Source: Desulfurivibrio sp044068625
GTDB lineage: Bacteria; Desulfobacterota; Desulfobulbia; Desulfobulbales; Desulfurivibrionaceae
DNA length: 64,000 nucleotides
Direction of reading: 5' to 3'
Assembly: GCF_044068625.1 (NCBI RefSeq)
Contig: NZ_JBIPKH010000001.1
Span: 62,001-126,000 of the forward strand
The notes beneath the pieces are model-generated. The model worked only from the letters and a program-made list of their open reading frames with translations. It made no database searches and was not told where the DNA came from. A program made the position numbers and the translations under genes. Positions 53,339-61,986 of this stretch are shown piece by piece. Position 1 is the first letter of the stretch. The number at the start of each line of letters is the position of its first letter.

Positions 53339-54646
53339 ATGTCTGCCATGGAACCGCACCCCCCAACCGCTCCCAGGGCCCACCTGCCCGCCGGGGAGTG
53401 GCGCTCATACGTGATCCTCTTTGCCGGCAACCGCAACTATCTGCGGTTCTGGCTGGCCGGGGTGATCAGTCAGTTGGGCAACTGGTTCAACTATATCGCC
53501 GTCTTTGTCCTGCTCAACGAGTTGGCCGGCTCCGGGGTGGCGGTAAGCTGGTTCCTGATCGCCAAGTTCATGCCCACCGCCATTCTGGCCCCGGCGGCCG
53601 GGGTCATCGCCGACCGTTTCTCCCGCAAGAGGATCATGATCGCCTGCGATCTGGGCCGGATCTTCGTGGTGCTGGCCTTTCTGCTGATCCGCGACTCCTC
53701 GCTGATCTGGCTGGTTTTCGTGCTGGCCCTGATCCAGGAGGCGATGTGGAGCTTTTACGATCCGGCCCGGCGGGCCTCGGTGCCCAATATCTGCCGCCCC
53801 GAGGAGCTGCACCTGGCCAACGCCCTTTCCGGGGCCACCTGGTCGATCATGCTGGCGGTGGGGGCGGCCCTGGGCGGCCTGGTCACCGCCGCCTGGGGCT
53901 GGCAGACCGCCATTGTGCTCGATGCCCTCACCTTCGCCCTTTCCGCCCTGCTGCTCAACACGGTTATTCTGCCCCATACCTCCCGCCAGCGGGAGGGCAA
54001 GACGGGATGGCGGGAATACACCGGGCTTAATGATCTGGTGGCCGGCTTCAGCTACCTGGCCGGGCACCGGCACGTGGCCGCCCTGCTGCTGGTCAAGAGC
54101 GGCTGGGCCCTCTCGGGGGGGATCATGGTGATGCTGGCGATCTTCGGCGAGCAGGTTTTCCAGGTGGGGGGCCAGGGCGGAGGCGGCAGCGGCATCCTCT
54201 ACAGCATGCGCGGGGTGGGGGCGGCCATCGGCCCGATCCTGGCCTGGCGACTGCTGGGGGAGAGCGACCAGCAGATGTACCGTTCCATCGGCCTGGCCTT
54301 TTTTCTGGCCTGTGCCTGCTATCTCGGCTTCAGCCAATCCCCCACCCTGGCCTGGGCGGCCCTCTTCGTGATGCTGGGCCATCTGGGCGGGTCGGTACAG
54401 TGGGTATTCAGCACCACCCTGCTGCAGAAAAAGGTGGAGGACCAGTTCCGGGGCCGGATCTTCGCCGCCGAGATGGCTCTGCTCACCCTGATCCTGAGTT
54501 TATCGACCTATTTCACCGGGGCGGCCCTGGACCGGGGCGCCGACCCGCGCACGGTCACCGCCGTGCTGGCCCTGCTCTTCCTGCTGCCCGGCACCCTCTG
54601 GACCATCTACGCCAAATTGCGTCTCCGGGCCAGCAAGGCCCGCTGA
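53339..54646 (+). CDS. MFS transporter (EntS/DHA3-like)
   Basis: 435 residues, about 12 membrane helices. FLAGNRNYLRFWLAG-type start, SQLGNWFNYIAVFVLLNEL near 45, the MFS loop GVIADRFSRKRIMIACDLGRI near 80-100, YDPARRASVPNICRPEELHLANAL near 130-155 (typical of EntS-like exporters) and QFRGRIFAAEMALLT in the second half. No clear ribosome site before either ATG (53339, 53348). Substrate unknown. The last 147 bases overlap the convergent glycosyltransferase frame. Confidence 0.87.
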   Translation: MSAMEPHPPTAPRAHLPAGEWRSYVILFAGNRNYLRFWLAGVISQLGNWFNYIAVFVLLNELAGSGVAVSWFLIAKFMPTAILAPAAGVIADRFSRKRIMIACDLGRIFVVLAFLLIRDSSLIWLVFVLALIQEAMWSFYDPARRASVPNICRPEELHLANALSGATWSIMLAVGAALGGLVTAAWGWQTAIVLDALTFALSALLLNTVILPHTSRQREGKTGWREYTGLNDLVAGFSYLAGHRHVAALLLVKSGWALSGGIMVMLAIFGEQVFQVGGQGGGGSGILYSMRGVGAAIGPILAWRLLGESDQQMYRSIGLAFFLACACYLGFSQSPTLAWAALFVMLGHLGGSVQWVFSTTLLQKKVEDQFRGRIFAAEMALLTLILSLSTYFTGAALDRGADPRTVTAVLALLFLLPGTLWTIYAKLRLRASKAR

Positions 54647-55498
54647 GGCGGCGGCCGCCAGGGCCAAATAGTGTTCACCCTCCCCGGGGCGGCCATGTTT
54701 CAGGCAACCCCGACCATAGATCAGAGATTTACGAACCAGTTCCCGGCGGGCCAGCTCGACCTGAGCGGCGGTAAGCTTGGCCTCGGCCAGCAGTTTTCGC
54801 AGGGCCTTGATCCGAAACCGATCCATGCCCAGGCGATAACGCACCGAAAGCTGGTCGCTGCGGCCACCATGTTTCTCGGTCAAGGGCAGGTCGACAAACA
54901 GCACCGGGAAGCGGGCCGTTACCCGTAGCCAAAGTTCGTAATCCTCGCAGCAGGGCAGTTCCTCGTCAAACCCGCCCACCTCCTCCAGCAAGCGGCGCCG
55001 CAACATCACGGTGGACATTCCGATCACGCACAGCTCCAGACTGCGGGCGAAGAGATCACCCCCCTCCTTGCGATGGCGTTTTTTGGGGTTGAGATGCTCG
55101 CCCCGCCGCCGCCAGACCTCTTCGGTATGGGAGAGCGGCAGGCGGGAATTGGCGGCCATGGCCGCCGCCTGGATGGCCAGCTTGCCCGGCAGAAAACGGT
55201 CATCGCAGTCAAGGAAGGCCAGCAGGTTGTGGGAGGCCTGGCGAACCCCCAGATTACGGGCCGCCGACGGGCCCCGGTTTTCCTGAAAAAGATAGCGCAA
55301 CTCCAGGGCCGGGGCGGCGGAGAGGGTCAACTCCCCCGCCCAGTCGCGCACCACCTGCCGGGTATGATCGCTGGAGCCGTCGTCCACCACCAGCAGTTCC
55401 AGGGGGCGATAATCCTGCTCCACCACCGATGCGATGGCTCGCTTAAGCCAATCGGCCCGGTTATGGGTGGGGATAATAACGGAGACCGGTTCCACCAT
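54500..55498 (-). CDS. Glycosyltransferase family 2
   Basis: Transfers sugar from a nucleotide donor, GT-A fold, 332 residues. VSVIIPTHNRADWLKRAI near 5, LLVVDDGSSDHT near 37, RGPSAARNLGV near 75, LLAFLDCDDRFLPGKL near 92 (DxD-like), CCEDYELWLRV near 180. The last 49 residues are read antisense to the MFS gene and look non-family (Gln/Gly-rich), so the original stop was probably lost. The ATG at 55498 puts the fold at the N-terminus; an ATG at 55537 would overlap the preceding gene. Cell-surface glycan role inferred. Confidence 0.85.
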   Translation of the reverse strand: MVEPVSVIIPTHNRADWLKRAIASVVEQDYRPLELLVVDDGSSDHTRQVVRDWAGELTLSAAPALELRYLFQENRGPSAARNLGVRQASHNLLAFLDCDDRFLPGKLAIQAAAMAANSRLPLSHTEEVWRRRGEHLNPKKRHRKEGGDLFARSLELCVIGMSTVMLRRRLLEEVGGFDEELPCCEDYELWLRVTARFPVLFVDLPLTEKHGGRSDQLSVRYRLGMDRFRIKALRKLLAEAKLTAAQVELARRELVRKSLIYGRGCLKHGRPGEGEHYLALAAAASAGLAGPETQFGVDGPEGAGQQEEQGQHGGDRARVGAPVQGRPGEIGR

Positions 55499-55505
55499 GG
55501 CCAGA

Positions 55506-56849
55506 TCAATCCGGTTTGGGGACGACAAAATTTCCATGGATCAATTTACGACCCCGGCTGCTGGTGAGCTGGCTGACGGAAAAAAGCAGGGAGGAGGTCT
55601 CATCGGCCTGCACGGCGGTTTCCCGACCGATCAGTTCGACTCCGGCCAGATCGAGGCGGCTGGCGGTCACCGCCAGGGCCGTATCCCCCTCGACCCGCAG
55701 GCCGCTGGCCACCACCACCGAATCGACAATCCGCAAAACGGTCCCCTCGCCCCGGATCACCCCCTGCTCAATGGTGACCCGCGATCCCCGGATGGTCACC
55801 CCGTTGGCATGGAGATCCACCAGCCGGATCTCGCTGCAGTCGACAATCTCCAGCCGATCATAACGACCGCTGAAGGTCAGGCCCTGCTCATTCTGGCAGA
55901 TTCCAATCCGGCCGGTGGGTTCAAGGGGGGGAACCCTGGGCGGGGGGCTCTCAACCAGAGCCTTGTTCAGGGCCGCCCGGAACAGCTTGGGCTGCTGGAC
56001 CATCGGGACATGACCGGCGCCGGGAATCACCAGCAGGCTGGCCTGGGGCAGCAGGACTTCCAACAGCAGGCCGGTGCGCAGAGGGGTGACCTGATCCTCC
56101 CCCCCCCAAATGATGAAGGTGGGGGCCTGCACCGTTCGCAGGGTCCGGCTGAAATCCTCCTGGACCAGGGCCAATCCGGCGATCCGCCCCGGGTCGCCGG
56201 CCAGAACCCGGGCGCGCAGGGTTTCGCTGGCCAGGATCTGCTCCACATCCATGGGCAACTGGGGCAGGCTGGTGATCAGGTTCCCCACCCACTCGTCAAT
56301 CCGCTCCAGCGGCCGGGTGGGCAGCTGGGGCAAACGTCCCCGCAGATTGGGATCGAGCATGTCCCGGGTTATTATTTTCCGATGGAGAATACCGGCCACA
56401 TCGATCAGCACCAGCCGTTGCACCTGGCGAGGGTAATCGGCGGCAAAACGCAGGGCCACCCCCCCACCCAGCGAATGCCCCACCAGCACCACCGGTTCGG
56501 TGCTGAAACGATCAACCAGCCAACGCAGATAGGCGGCATACTCCTTGGGCGAGTAAAGGCGATTGAGCTTGTCGGAACGGCCAAACCCGGGCAGATCCAC
56601 CGCCAGCACATGGTAATCGACGGCCAGCTCCTCAATGAGTCCGGCCCAGGTGGAGGAGGCTTGATCACCCAGGCCGTGCACCAGCAACAGAGTTGGGGAG
56701 TTGCCCCGACCCGCCTCCAGGAGAAAGGCCTGGCCACCAAAAATCGGCTCATCCACCAGATGCTCCCGGACCGGGGGGGGGTGAGCTCCCACCGCCAACG
56801 GCCAGCAGCAGAGCAAGAACAACAATATTTGCAATTTTAATAAGCGCAT
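55506..56849 (-). CDS. Exported alpha/beta hydrolase with C-terminal beta-helix-like domain
   Basis: 447 residues. Signal peptide 1-22 (LLKLQILLFLLCCWPLAVGA), alpha/beta hydrolase about 30-305 with oxyanion LVHGLGDQ, nucleophile Ser in VLVGHSLGGGVAL near 125, acid near 250 (WGGEDQVTP) and His in IPGAGHVPM near 280. From about 330 to 440 come short Val/Ile-rich turns (RLEIVDCSEIRLVDLHANGV, TIRGSRVTIEQGVIRG) typical of a parallel beta-helix. Such a fusion is uncommon; substrate unknown, perhaps an ester in envelope or polysaccharide. Same strand and 51 bases after the hybrid kinase. Confidence 0.82.
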   Translation of the reverse strand: MRLLKLQILLFLLCCWPLAVGAHPPPVREHLVDEPIFGGQAFLLEAGRGNSPTLLLVHGLGDQASSTWAGLIEELAVDYHVLAVDLPGFGRSDKLNRLYSPKEYAAYLRWLVDRFSTEPVVLVGHSLGGGVALRFAADYPRQVQRLVLIDVAGILHRKIITRDMLDPNLRGRLPQLPTRPLERIDEWVGNLITSLPQLPMDVEQILASETLRARVLAGDPGRIAGLALVQEDFSRTLRTVQAPTFIIWGGEDQVTPLRTGLLLEVLLPQASLLVIPGAGHVPMVQQPKLFRAALNKALVESPPPRVPPLEPTGRIGICQNEQGLTFSGRYDRLEIVDCSEIRLVDLHANGVTIRGSRVTIEQGVIRGEGTVLRIVDSVVVASGLRVEGDTALAVTASRLDLAGVELIGRETAVQADETSSLLFSVSQLTSSRGRKLIHGNFVVPKPD

Positions 56850-56900
56850 CCTGGGCTCTCAAGGGCCGAATTGGGAGGTTGAATCGCGGGTGGTGGCCAA

Positions 56901-59264
56901 TCAGTCGCGCAGCAGTTGCCGGAGCAGCCCTTCGAGTTCAGCCAGCAGAAAGGGTTTGCTCAAGCGACCGTCGAAACCATGATCCCGGTAGTTGGCCAGC
57001 ACCCCCTCATGGGCGTAGCCGCTGGCCACCACCACCTTCACGGTGGGATCGATGGCCCGCAGTTTACCCACCGCCTCCTGGCCGCCCATGCCGCCGGGCA
57101 CGGTCAGATCCATGATCACCAGATCAAAGGGCGTTCCCGCCGCGATGGCCTGCTCAAAAGCGGTGACGGCCTGGGCGCCGTCGGTAACGGTATGAACCTG
57201 ATGCCCCAGGTGCTCCAGGGCCCGCCGGGCCACGCCCAGCACCATCTTGTCGTCGTCCATCACCAGAACCCTGGCCTTGACCGAGGCCTCCGGCCCTTGC
57301 GGACCGCTCTGGGCCGGAGCCGCCTGCTCGCCGCTGGCCGGCAAGAAGATGGTAAAGGTGGTCCCCACCTCGGGCCGGGAGACCACTTCGATCCGCCCGT
57401 CATGCTTGGCGACAATGGAGTGGCAAATGGCCAGCCCCAAACCGCTGCCCTCCGCCTTGGTGGTGTAGTAGGGGTCAAAAATGCGCTCCAGCTCGGGGAC
57501 GGAGATCCCGGGGCCGCTGTCACTGATTGAGATGGCGACCAAGTTAACCTGTTGCCCCCCCGGGCGATCATCCCCTTCCCCCACGTTGCGGGCGGCGATC
57601 ACCAGCCGACCCTTGCCCCCCATGGCCTGGCTGGCATTGATCACGATATTCTGGATCACCTGGCTGATCTGCCCCTGGTCGATTTCGGCCGGCCACAGGT
57701 CAGCGGGAATCTGATAGTCACAGCTCACCCCACTGCCCCGCAGGACAAAATCGGTGGAATCCCGGATCACCGCCCCCAGAGATGCGACCTGGCGGACCGG
57801 CGCCCCTCCCCGGGCAAAGGTCAGCAACTGCTTGGTCAACCCCTGGGCCCTTAAACCGGCCTTTTTGGCCTCGGCCAGCAGGCCGGCCTGCTCCCCGTCC
57901 TCCCGCCGGGCCGAACCGGCCAGCTCGATGTTGATCATGATCGCGGTGAGCAGATTGTTAAAATCATGGGCAATTCCGGCCGCAAGCATCCCCACCGACT
58001 CCAGCTTTTTTATCTTCAGCAACTCCCGCTCAACCCGACGCTGCTCGGTCATATCCCGAAAAACCAGCACCACCCCGATAACGGCGCCGCTGCGGTCGCG
58101 GATGGGAGCGCCACTGTCGGCAATGGGCCGCCGGGTGCCATTCTTGTCGATCAGCAGGGTATGGTTCTCCAGGGCCACAATTTGACCGCTGGCCAGCACC
58201 TTCTCCGCCGGATTTTCACAGACGCGGCCACTGCGTTCGTTGATGATATTAAACACTTCCGTCAAGGGGCGGCCGACGGCCTCCACCTGGCTCCAGCCGG
58301 TGAGCTGGCTGGCCACCCCGTTGAGCAGCATCACCCGACCCCGCCGGTCGGTGGTGATCACCCCATCCCCGATACTCTGCAGGGTGATGGCCAGGCGCTC
58401 CTCACTGGCCTGCAACTCCTCAAACGCCCGGTTCAGTTCAGCCTCCCGCTTGCGGATCACCTCGACCTGCGCCGCTGCCTCCTCGACATTGCGGTGCAGG
58501 GAAGCGACCATGGCGGCAATATTCTCCCGGAGCCGGGACAACTCCAGCAGGTAGGTGCCGGTGGGCGGGACTACCTCCTCACCCGCCTCCACCCGGGTGG
58601 CATAATCGGTAAGCCGGATCAGGGGCAGGACCAAGAGCTGGCGGATCGCCAGGGTCAGCAGGACCGCGATCAGCAGCACCACCGCCAGCACCAGCAGATT
58701 GAGCCGCAGAAAGGTGTGACGGGGGGCGAAAAGCTCGGCCTCGCTCACGCAGATACCCAGGTAGTTCTGCCAGGGTTCATAAAACATCATGGCCGCCATC
58801 CGTTTTTCCCCGTCGACGCTGAAGCGATAGACCTCCGGCTGCCGCCGGCCCTGCAACTGAGCAAACAGCTCGGCAAAGTCGTGATCTTTCTGCACGGCAA
58901 ATTCCCGGGTCAGCACCGAACCGCCATCCTCCCCGATCACCATGACCATGCCGCTCTTCATGTAGCTGAAGCGGGAGAACTCCTGGAGGGCGGTCGTTCT
59001 GATCTCCTCCAGGTGAACCTGGCTGTCCTCCAACCCCACCCGCTGCAGGGTTTCGTAGCGGCGGTCAACGGGGTCAACCAGGGCCTGGAGCTTTTCCAGC
59101 AGCAGATCGGAGCCCAACTGGCAGATAATGTTGTCCAGCAGCCGGTTGCCCGAGTAGAGCAGAGGCAGGGAGAGAATCAGGATTAAGCCCGTCATACCCA
59201 GCAGGAACAGGGTGCGGATGGAGCGGATGCGGGGGGGCTGGTGGGTCATTGGCGGTTTCAACAC
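56901..59264 (-). CDS. Membrane hybrid sensor histidine kinase (CACHE-HAMP-PAS-HK-REC)
   Basis: 787 residues. Membrane helices at about 17-38 and 190-212 flank a periplasmic CACHE-like sensor (about 40-188). HAMP about 212-265, coiled coil, PAS about 290-400 (ITLQSIGDGVITTDRRGRVMLLN), HisKA with MLAAGIAHDFNNLLTAIM (His near 432), HATPase (ISDSGPGISVPELERIFDPYYTT, GLGLAICHS), and a receiver at about 670-787 with acceptor Asp in LVIMDLTVPGG near 720. The GTG start has GGGGAG upstream; an ATG 15 bases later is possible. Follows a binding-protein gene by 15 bases, so the two may form one sensor unit. Confidence 0.92.
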   Translation of the reverse strand: MLKPPMTHQPPRIRSIRTLFLLGMTGLILILSLPLLYSGNRLLDNIICQLGSDLLLEKLQALVDPVDRRYETLQRVGLEDSQVHLEEIRTTALQEFSRFSYMKSGMVMVIGEDGGSVLTREFAVQKDHDFAELFAQLQGRRQPEVYRFSVDGEKRMAAMMFYEPWQNYLGICVSEAELFAPRHTFLRLNLLVLAVVLLIAVLLTLAIRQLLVLPLIRLTDYATRVEAGEEVVPPTGTYLLELSRLRENIAAMVASLHRNVEEAAAQVEVIRKREAELNRAFEELQASEERLAITLQSIGDGVITTDRRGRVMLLNGVASQLTGWSQVEAVGRPLTEVFNIINERSGRVCENPAEKVLASGQIVALENHTLLIDKNGTRRPIADSGAPIRDRSGAVIGVVLVFRDMTEQRRVERELLKIKKLESVGMLAAGIAHDFNNLLTAIMINIELAGSARREDGEQAGLLAEAKKAGLRAQGLTKQLLTFARGGAPVRQVASLGAVIRDSTDFVLRGSGVSCDYQIPADLWPAEIDQGQISQVIQNIVINASQAMGGKGRLVIAARNVGEGDDRPGGQQVNLVAISISDSGPGISVPELERIFDPYYTTKAEGSGLGLAICHSIVAKHDGRIEVVSRPEVGTTFTIFLPASGEQAAPAQSGPQGPEASVKARVLVMDDDKMVLGVARRALEHLGHQVHTVTDGAQAVTAFEQAIAAGTPFDLVIMDLTVPGGMGGQEAVGKLRAIDPTVKVVVASGYAHEGVLANYRDHGFDGRLSKPFLLAELEGLLRQLLRD

Positions 59265-59279
59265 TCCTCTCTCCCCCTC

Positions 59280-60317
59280 TCAGCGGAGGACAAAATCCAC
59301 CGCCTCCAAGGCGGCAAAAGGGATGGCGAGCTGGAGACGCTCGGCGTTTTTCAGGTTGATAAAGGCCAACTGCATGGACCGGCGGGGCTGGATTTCACCG
59401 ATGGAGGTGATGCCGTCGAAAATATCCGCCGCCATCTCGGCGGCTTGGGCCCCGCCATACTCGAAGGGGTTGAACAGCCCGGCCACGATATTGTCCTCAG
59501 CCATGTACCGGCCCAGGGTTTCCCGATCAATATCGAGGGTGTAGGAGGTGATCACCGGGATCCCGCTGACGGCCAGCTCCAGCCGATGCTGGAACACCCC
59601 GACGATGCCGCCGAAGGCATCGATCTCCTGCTCTCGCAGGGCGGCGATCACCGGCTCTACCCCCGCCGCCAGGTCAAGATAAACAAGATTTAAACCATGA
59701 TGTTCCGCCGGGGATATCTGTTGATAGGCCTTTTTGTAAACCAGGTCGGCGGGAATCCGCGAATCGTAGATATAAGCGTAATTACGGCTGGCCGGCAGCA
59801 GCAGGCGGGTCAAACGGAGGATCTTTTCCGGGTGATACATCAGATAAAGACCGGAAAGATTGGTCTCCGGGGGGGCGGTAACCGACGGCAGCATCTCCAG
59901 GGCCACCGAGTGCAGTACCGGCACGAACAGTTGCGGCACCCCGGTATCCCGCAGAATCTCCCGGGCATGAAGGGAGACCCAGCCGCAGGTGACGAAAAGA
60001 TCGGCCGAATCAAGATAACGATTCACCGCGGCCACCACATCGGGCACCGCGCTGAGGTCACTGCTCCGGGTCAGAATATCGAGATATTCGATTTCATACC
60101 CTTCCCGATAACCCCGGGCGGTCATTCCCGCCTTGAACCGGTTAACAACCGAAGCGAAGTGACCGGGTTCGATGGGGTAACGGATAAAGACCACCCGCAA
60201 GGGGTGTGCGGACTCCCCGGAAACGGCCTCCTCAGGGGCGGCACCGGCCAGGGATAAGGGTGAAAGGAGCAGCAACAGCACAAAGAAAAAAGATGGCCAG
60301 ATCCGGCACTTTCCCAT
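59280..60317 (-). CDS. Periplasmic substrate-binding protein (ABC_sub_bind family)
   Basis: 345 residues. Signal peptide about 1-27 (FFFVLLLLLSPLSLAGAA, cleaved near the second Ala), then a two-lobed periplasmic fold: LRVVFIRYPIEPGHF, FKAGMTARGYREGYEIEYLDI, ADLFVTCGWVSLHAREIL, LLPASRNYAYIYDSR, YGGAQAAEMAADIF. No permease or ATPase gene is near; the hybrid kinase follows directly. Such lone binding proteins often present ligand to a sensor. Ligand unknown. The ATG at 60317 is chosen over a GTG 6 bases earlier. Confidence 0.82.
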   Translation of the reverse strand: MGKCRIWPSFFFVLLLLLSPLSLAGAAPEEAVSGESAHPLRVVFIRYPIEPGHFASVVNRFKAGMTARGYREGYEIEYLDILTRSSDLSAVPDVVAAVNRYLDSADLFVTCGWVSLHAREILRDTGVPQLFVPVLHSVALEMLPSVTAPPETNLSGLYLMYHPEKILRLTRLLLPASRNYAYIYDSRIPADLVYKKAYQQISPAEHHGLNLVYLDLAAGVEPVIAALREQEIDAFGGIVGVFQHRLELAVSGIPVITSYTLDIDRETLGRYMAEDNIVAGLFNPFEYGGAQAAEMAADIFDGITSIGEIQPRRSMQLAFINLKNAERLQLAIPFAALEAVDFVLR

Positions 60318-60388
60318 GGTCACGTCCCGGTGGAATTGGTGGCTGGCGGCGGCAGAAAAAAATGCCCAATATCCACTACAAAGTAGTA

Positions 60389-60417
60389 GTGTTAACTCAT
60401 CACCTGATGGGTGTCAA
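60389..60417 (-). promoter_or_regulatory. Promoter and nested inverted repeats of the sensor operon
   Basis: Minus-strand TTGACA, 17-base spacer, TAACAC. A palindrome CATCA-N2-TGATG (60398-60409) lies inside the spacer and CACTAC-N6-GTAGTG (60375-60392) just downstream, both plausible regulator sites. Confidence 0.5.
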
Positions 60418-60430
60418 TTATATTCTCACT

Positions 60431-61330
60431 TCAGGACAGATAGAGGATCTCGCCGGCATATTCGGTAACCCGGCGCCCGTCGGCGGCCAGCCGCAGCACC
60501 AGCCCACCGCCCGGGTCGATCTCCTCCACCACCGCCTCGTACTGGGGGGACTGCTGGATATCGAAGCCGAAGAGAACCCGGCGGCCGATGGTGTCGCTCA
60601 GCCCACGCCAGGCCGCAAGCAGGGGGTGGGAAGGGGGCGGTTCGCCGCTGTCGCCCTCCTCCGCCAACTGGCGGGCCTCCACATAGTGGAGCAGACCGAT
60701 ATTCCAGCGCAGCTTGGCCAGCAAACGGGCGGCCACCAGCTGCAGATCCAGCTCACCCCCCAGGACCTCTTTCATGGAGAGGGCCAGGCCATTGAGCTCG
60801 GCGGGGAAAAGATCGTTGTTGACGTTGATGCCGATGCCGATCAGGACGTACTCTTCGCGACCCAGTAGCCCCCGGTCGGTTTCAATCAGGATCCCGGCCA
60901 GTTTGGCCGGTCCCACCAGAATATCGTTAACCCACTTGATCCGGGCCTCTACCCCAAAGGAGCGCACGGTTTCGGCACAGGCCACTCCGGTGGCCAGGGG
61001 GTAGAAGCGACCATGCTGGGGCAGCAGGGTGTTGACCAGAACCAGGGTCAACCAAAGTCCGCCGGGGGGGGCATGCCAGGAGCGGGCAAAACGGCCCCGA
61101 CCGCCGCTGAGCTCCCGGGCGATAAAGACCAGACCGCTGGGAAAGGCTCGATCAGCGGCCTCATATTCCCGGATCAGCTCCCTCGCGTAATCCATGCAGC
61201 GGCGCTGGTGGGCGAAAACCTCCACCTGACTGCCCACCATCGCTCCCCGGGCCAGCACCTCATCCGCCATTGCGGCCGGGAACCGCCGTCGCCGATGGGC
61301 CAGCTCCTCGGCCAGTCCGCTTAATCCCAT
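60431..61330 (-). CDS. birA: Biotin-[acetyl-CoA carboxylase] ligase, no HTH
   Basis: Attaches biotin to the carrier protein, 299 residues. GLVFIARELSGGRGRFARSW near 66 (the GRGR biotinyl-AMP loop), GGLWLTLVLV near 89, RIKWVNDILVGPAKLAGILIE near 131 (KWPND-like), VLIGIGINVNN near 161 and an SH3-like C-terminus. The DNA-binding domain of E. coli BirA is absent, so it is a pure ligase. Starts inside the end of the carrier gene, next to the carboxylase genes it serves. Confidence 0.92.
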   Translation of the reverse strand: MGLSGLAEELAHRRRRFPAAMADEVLARGAMVGSQVEVFAHQRRCMDYARELIREYEAADRAFPSGLVFIARELSGGRGRFARSWHAPPGGLWLTLVLVNTLLPQHGRFYPLATGVACAETVRSFGVEARIKWVNDILVGPAKLAGILIETDRGLLGREEYVLIGIGINVNNDLFPAELNGLALSMKEVLGGELDLQLVAARLLAKLRWNIGLLHYVEARQLAEEGDSGEPPPSHPLLAAWRGLSDTIGRRVLFGFDIQQSPQYEAVVEEIDPGGGLVLRLAADGRRVTEYAGEILYLS

Positions 61331-61977
61331 TCGGCCTTAACGCGGGTGATGATCCGCTCAATCAGGGAGAGGCGATCCTTGGGGCAGACTCCGAAGAGGG
61401 GCTCGCCCTGCTCCACGCTGACCCCCGGCTTGAAATAGACCGAATGGATGATTCCCGGCTCGCCATCGTAGTAGACCGGGGTATCGCGCTTCATCAGGGA
61501 CATGGTCAGCACCTCATCCCCGGGCTTGATCGATACCGCCCGCAGGCCGTACTTGTCCACCCTGGCCTGGAGATCCATGGAGAAGAAATATTTGGCCTTT
61601 TCCGGGGCCTTGTAGGGGGTCAGCACCTGGCGGAGGATATACTCGATGATCTCCCGCTTGGTCAGGGGGTGCTTGATGGTCATGATCTGCTCGCCGGCCT
61701 CGACGAAATTGCCCTCCAGATCGGCACGAATCATATCCACCTGCCCGTTGGTCCTGGAGGTGAAACGCTTGGGATTACGCTCCCTTTCCAGTTCGTAGAG
61801 CAGGGTCCCGGGGATGTGGCGAAACTTGCCGGTCACCCCCTCGACCTGGTCACCCTTGGCCACCTTGAAACGCAACCGCCCGGTATGGGAGGTATGCACC
61901 GCCATATAGTCGAAGGGATCAGCCCGGTAACGGCTTAAAATAGCGTCGAAATCAATATCCTGTTCCAGCATGGCCAT
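61321..61977 (-). CDS. Biotin/lipoyl-attachment domain protein of the carboxylase cluster
   Basis: 218 residues with two half-barrel-like regions: about 75-105 (NGQVDMIRADLEGNFVEAGE) and about 145-200 (VSIKPGDEVLTMSLMKRDTPV, GIIHSVYFKPGVSVEQGEPLFG). The second aligns with biotinyl domains, with K163 in SLMKRDTP where most carriers have EAMKMETP; biotinylation is therefore plausible but the motif is atypical. It lies between the carboxyltransferase and birA on the same strand, a place expected for the carrier. Start ATG at 61977, or 61971. Confidence 0.7.
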   Translation of the reverse strand: MAMLEQDIDFDAILSRYRADPFDYMAVHTSHTGRLRFKVAKGDQVEGVTGKFRHIPGTLLYELERERNPKRFTSRTNGQVDMIRADLEGNFVEAGEQIMTIKHPLTKREIIEYILRQVLTPYKAPEKAKYFFSMDLQARVDKYGLRAVSIKPGDEVLTMSLMKRDTPVYYDGEPGIIHSVYFKPGVSVEQGEPLFGVCPKDRLSLIERIITRVKAEWD

Positions 61978-61986
61978 ACTAGTCCG

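Noticed and set aside
55434..56840. 468-residue plus frame opposite the alpha/beta hydrolase
   Set aside because: The minus strand has signal peptide, catalytic triad and operon context; the plus frame has none.
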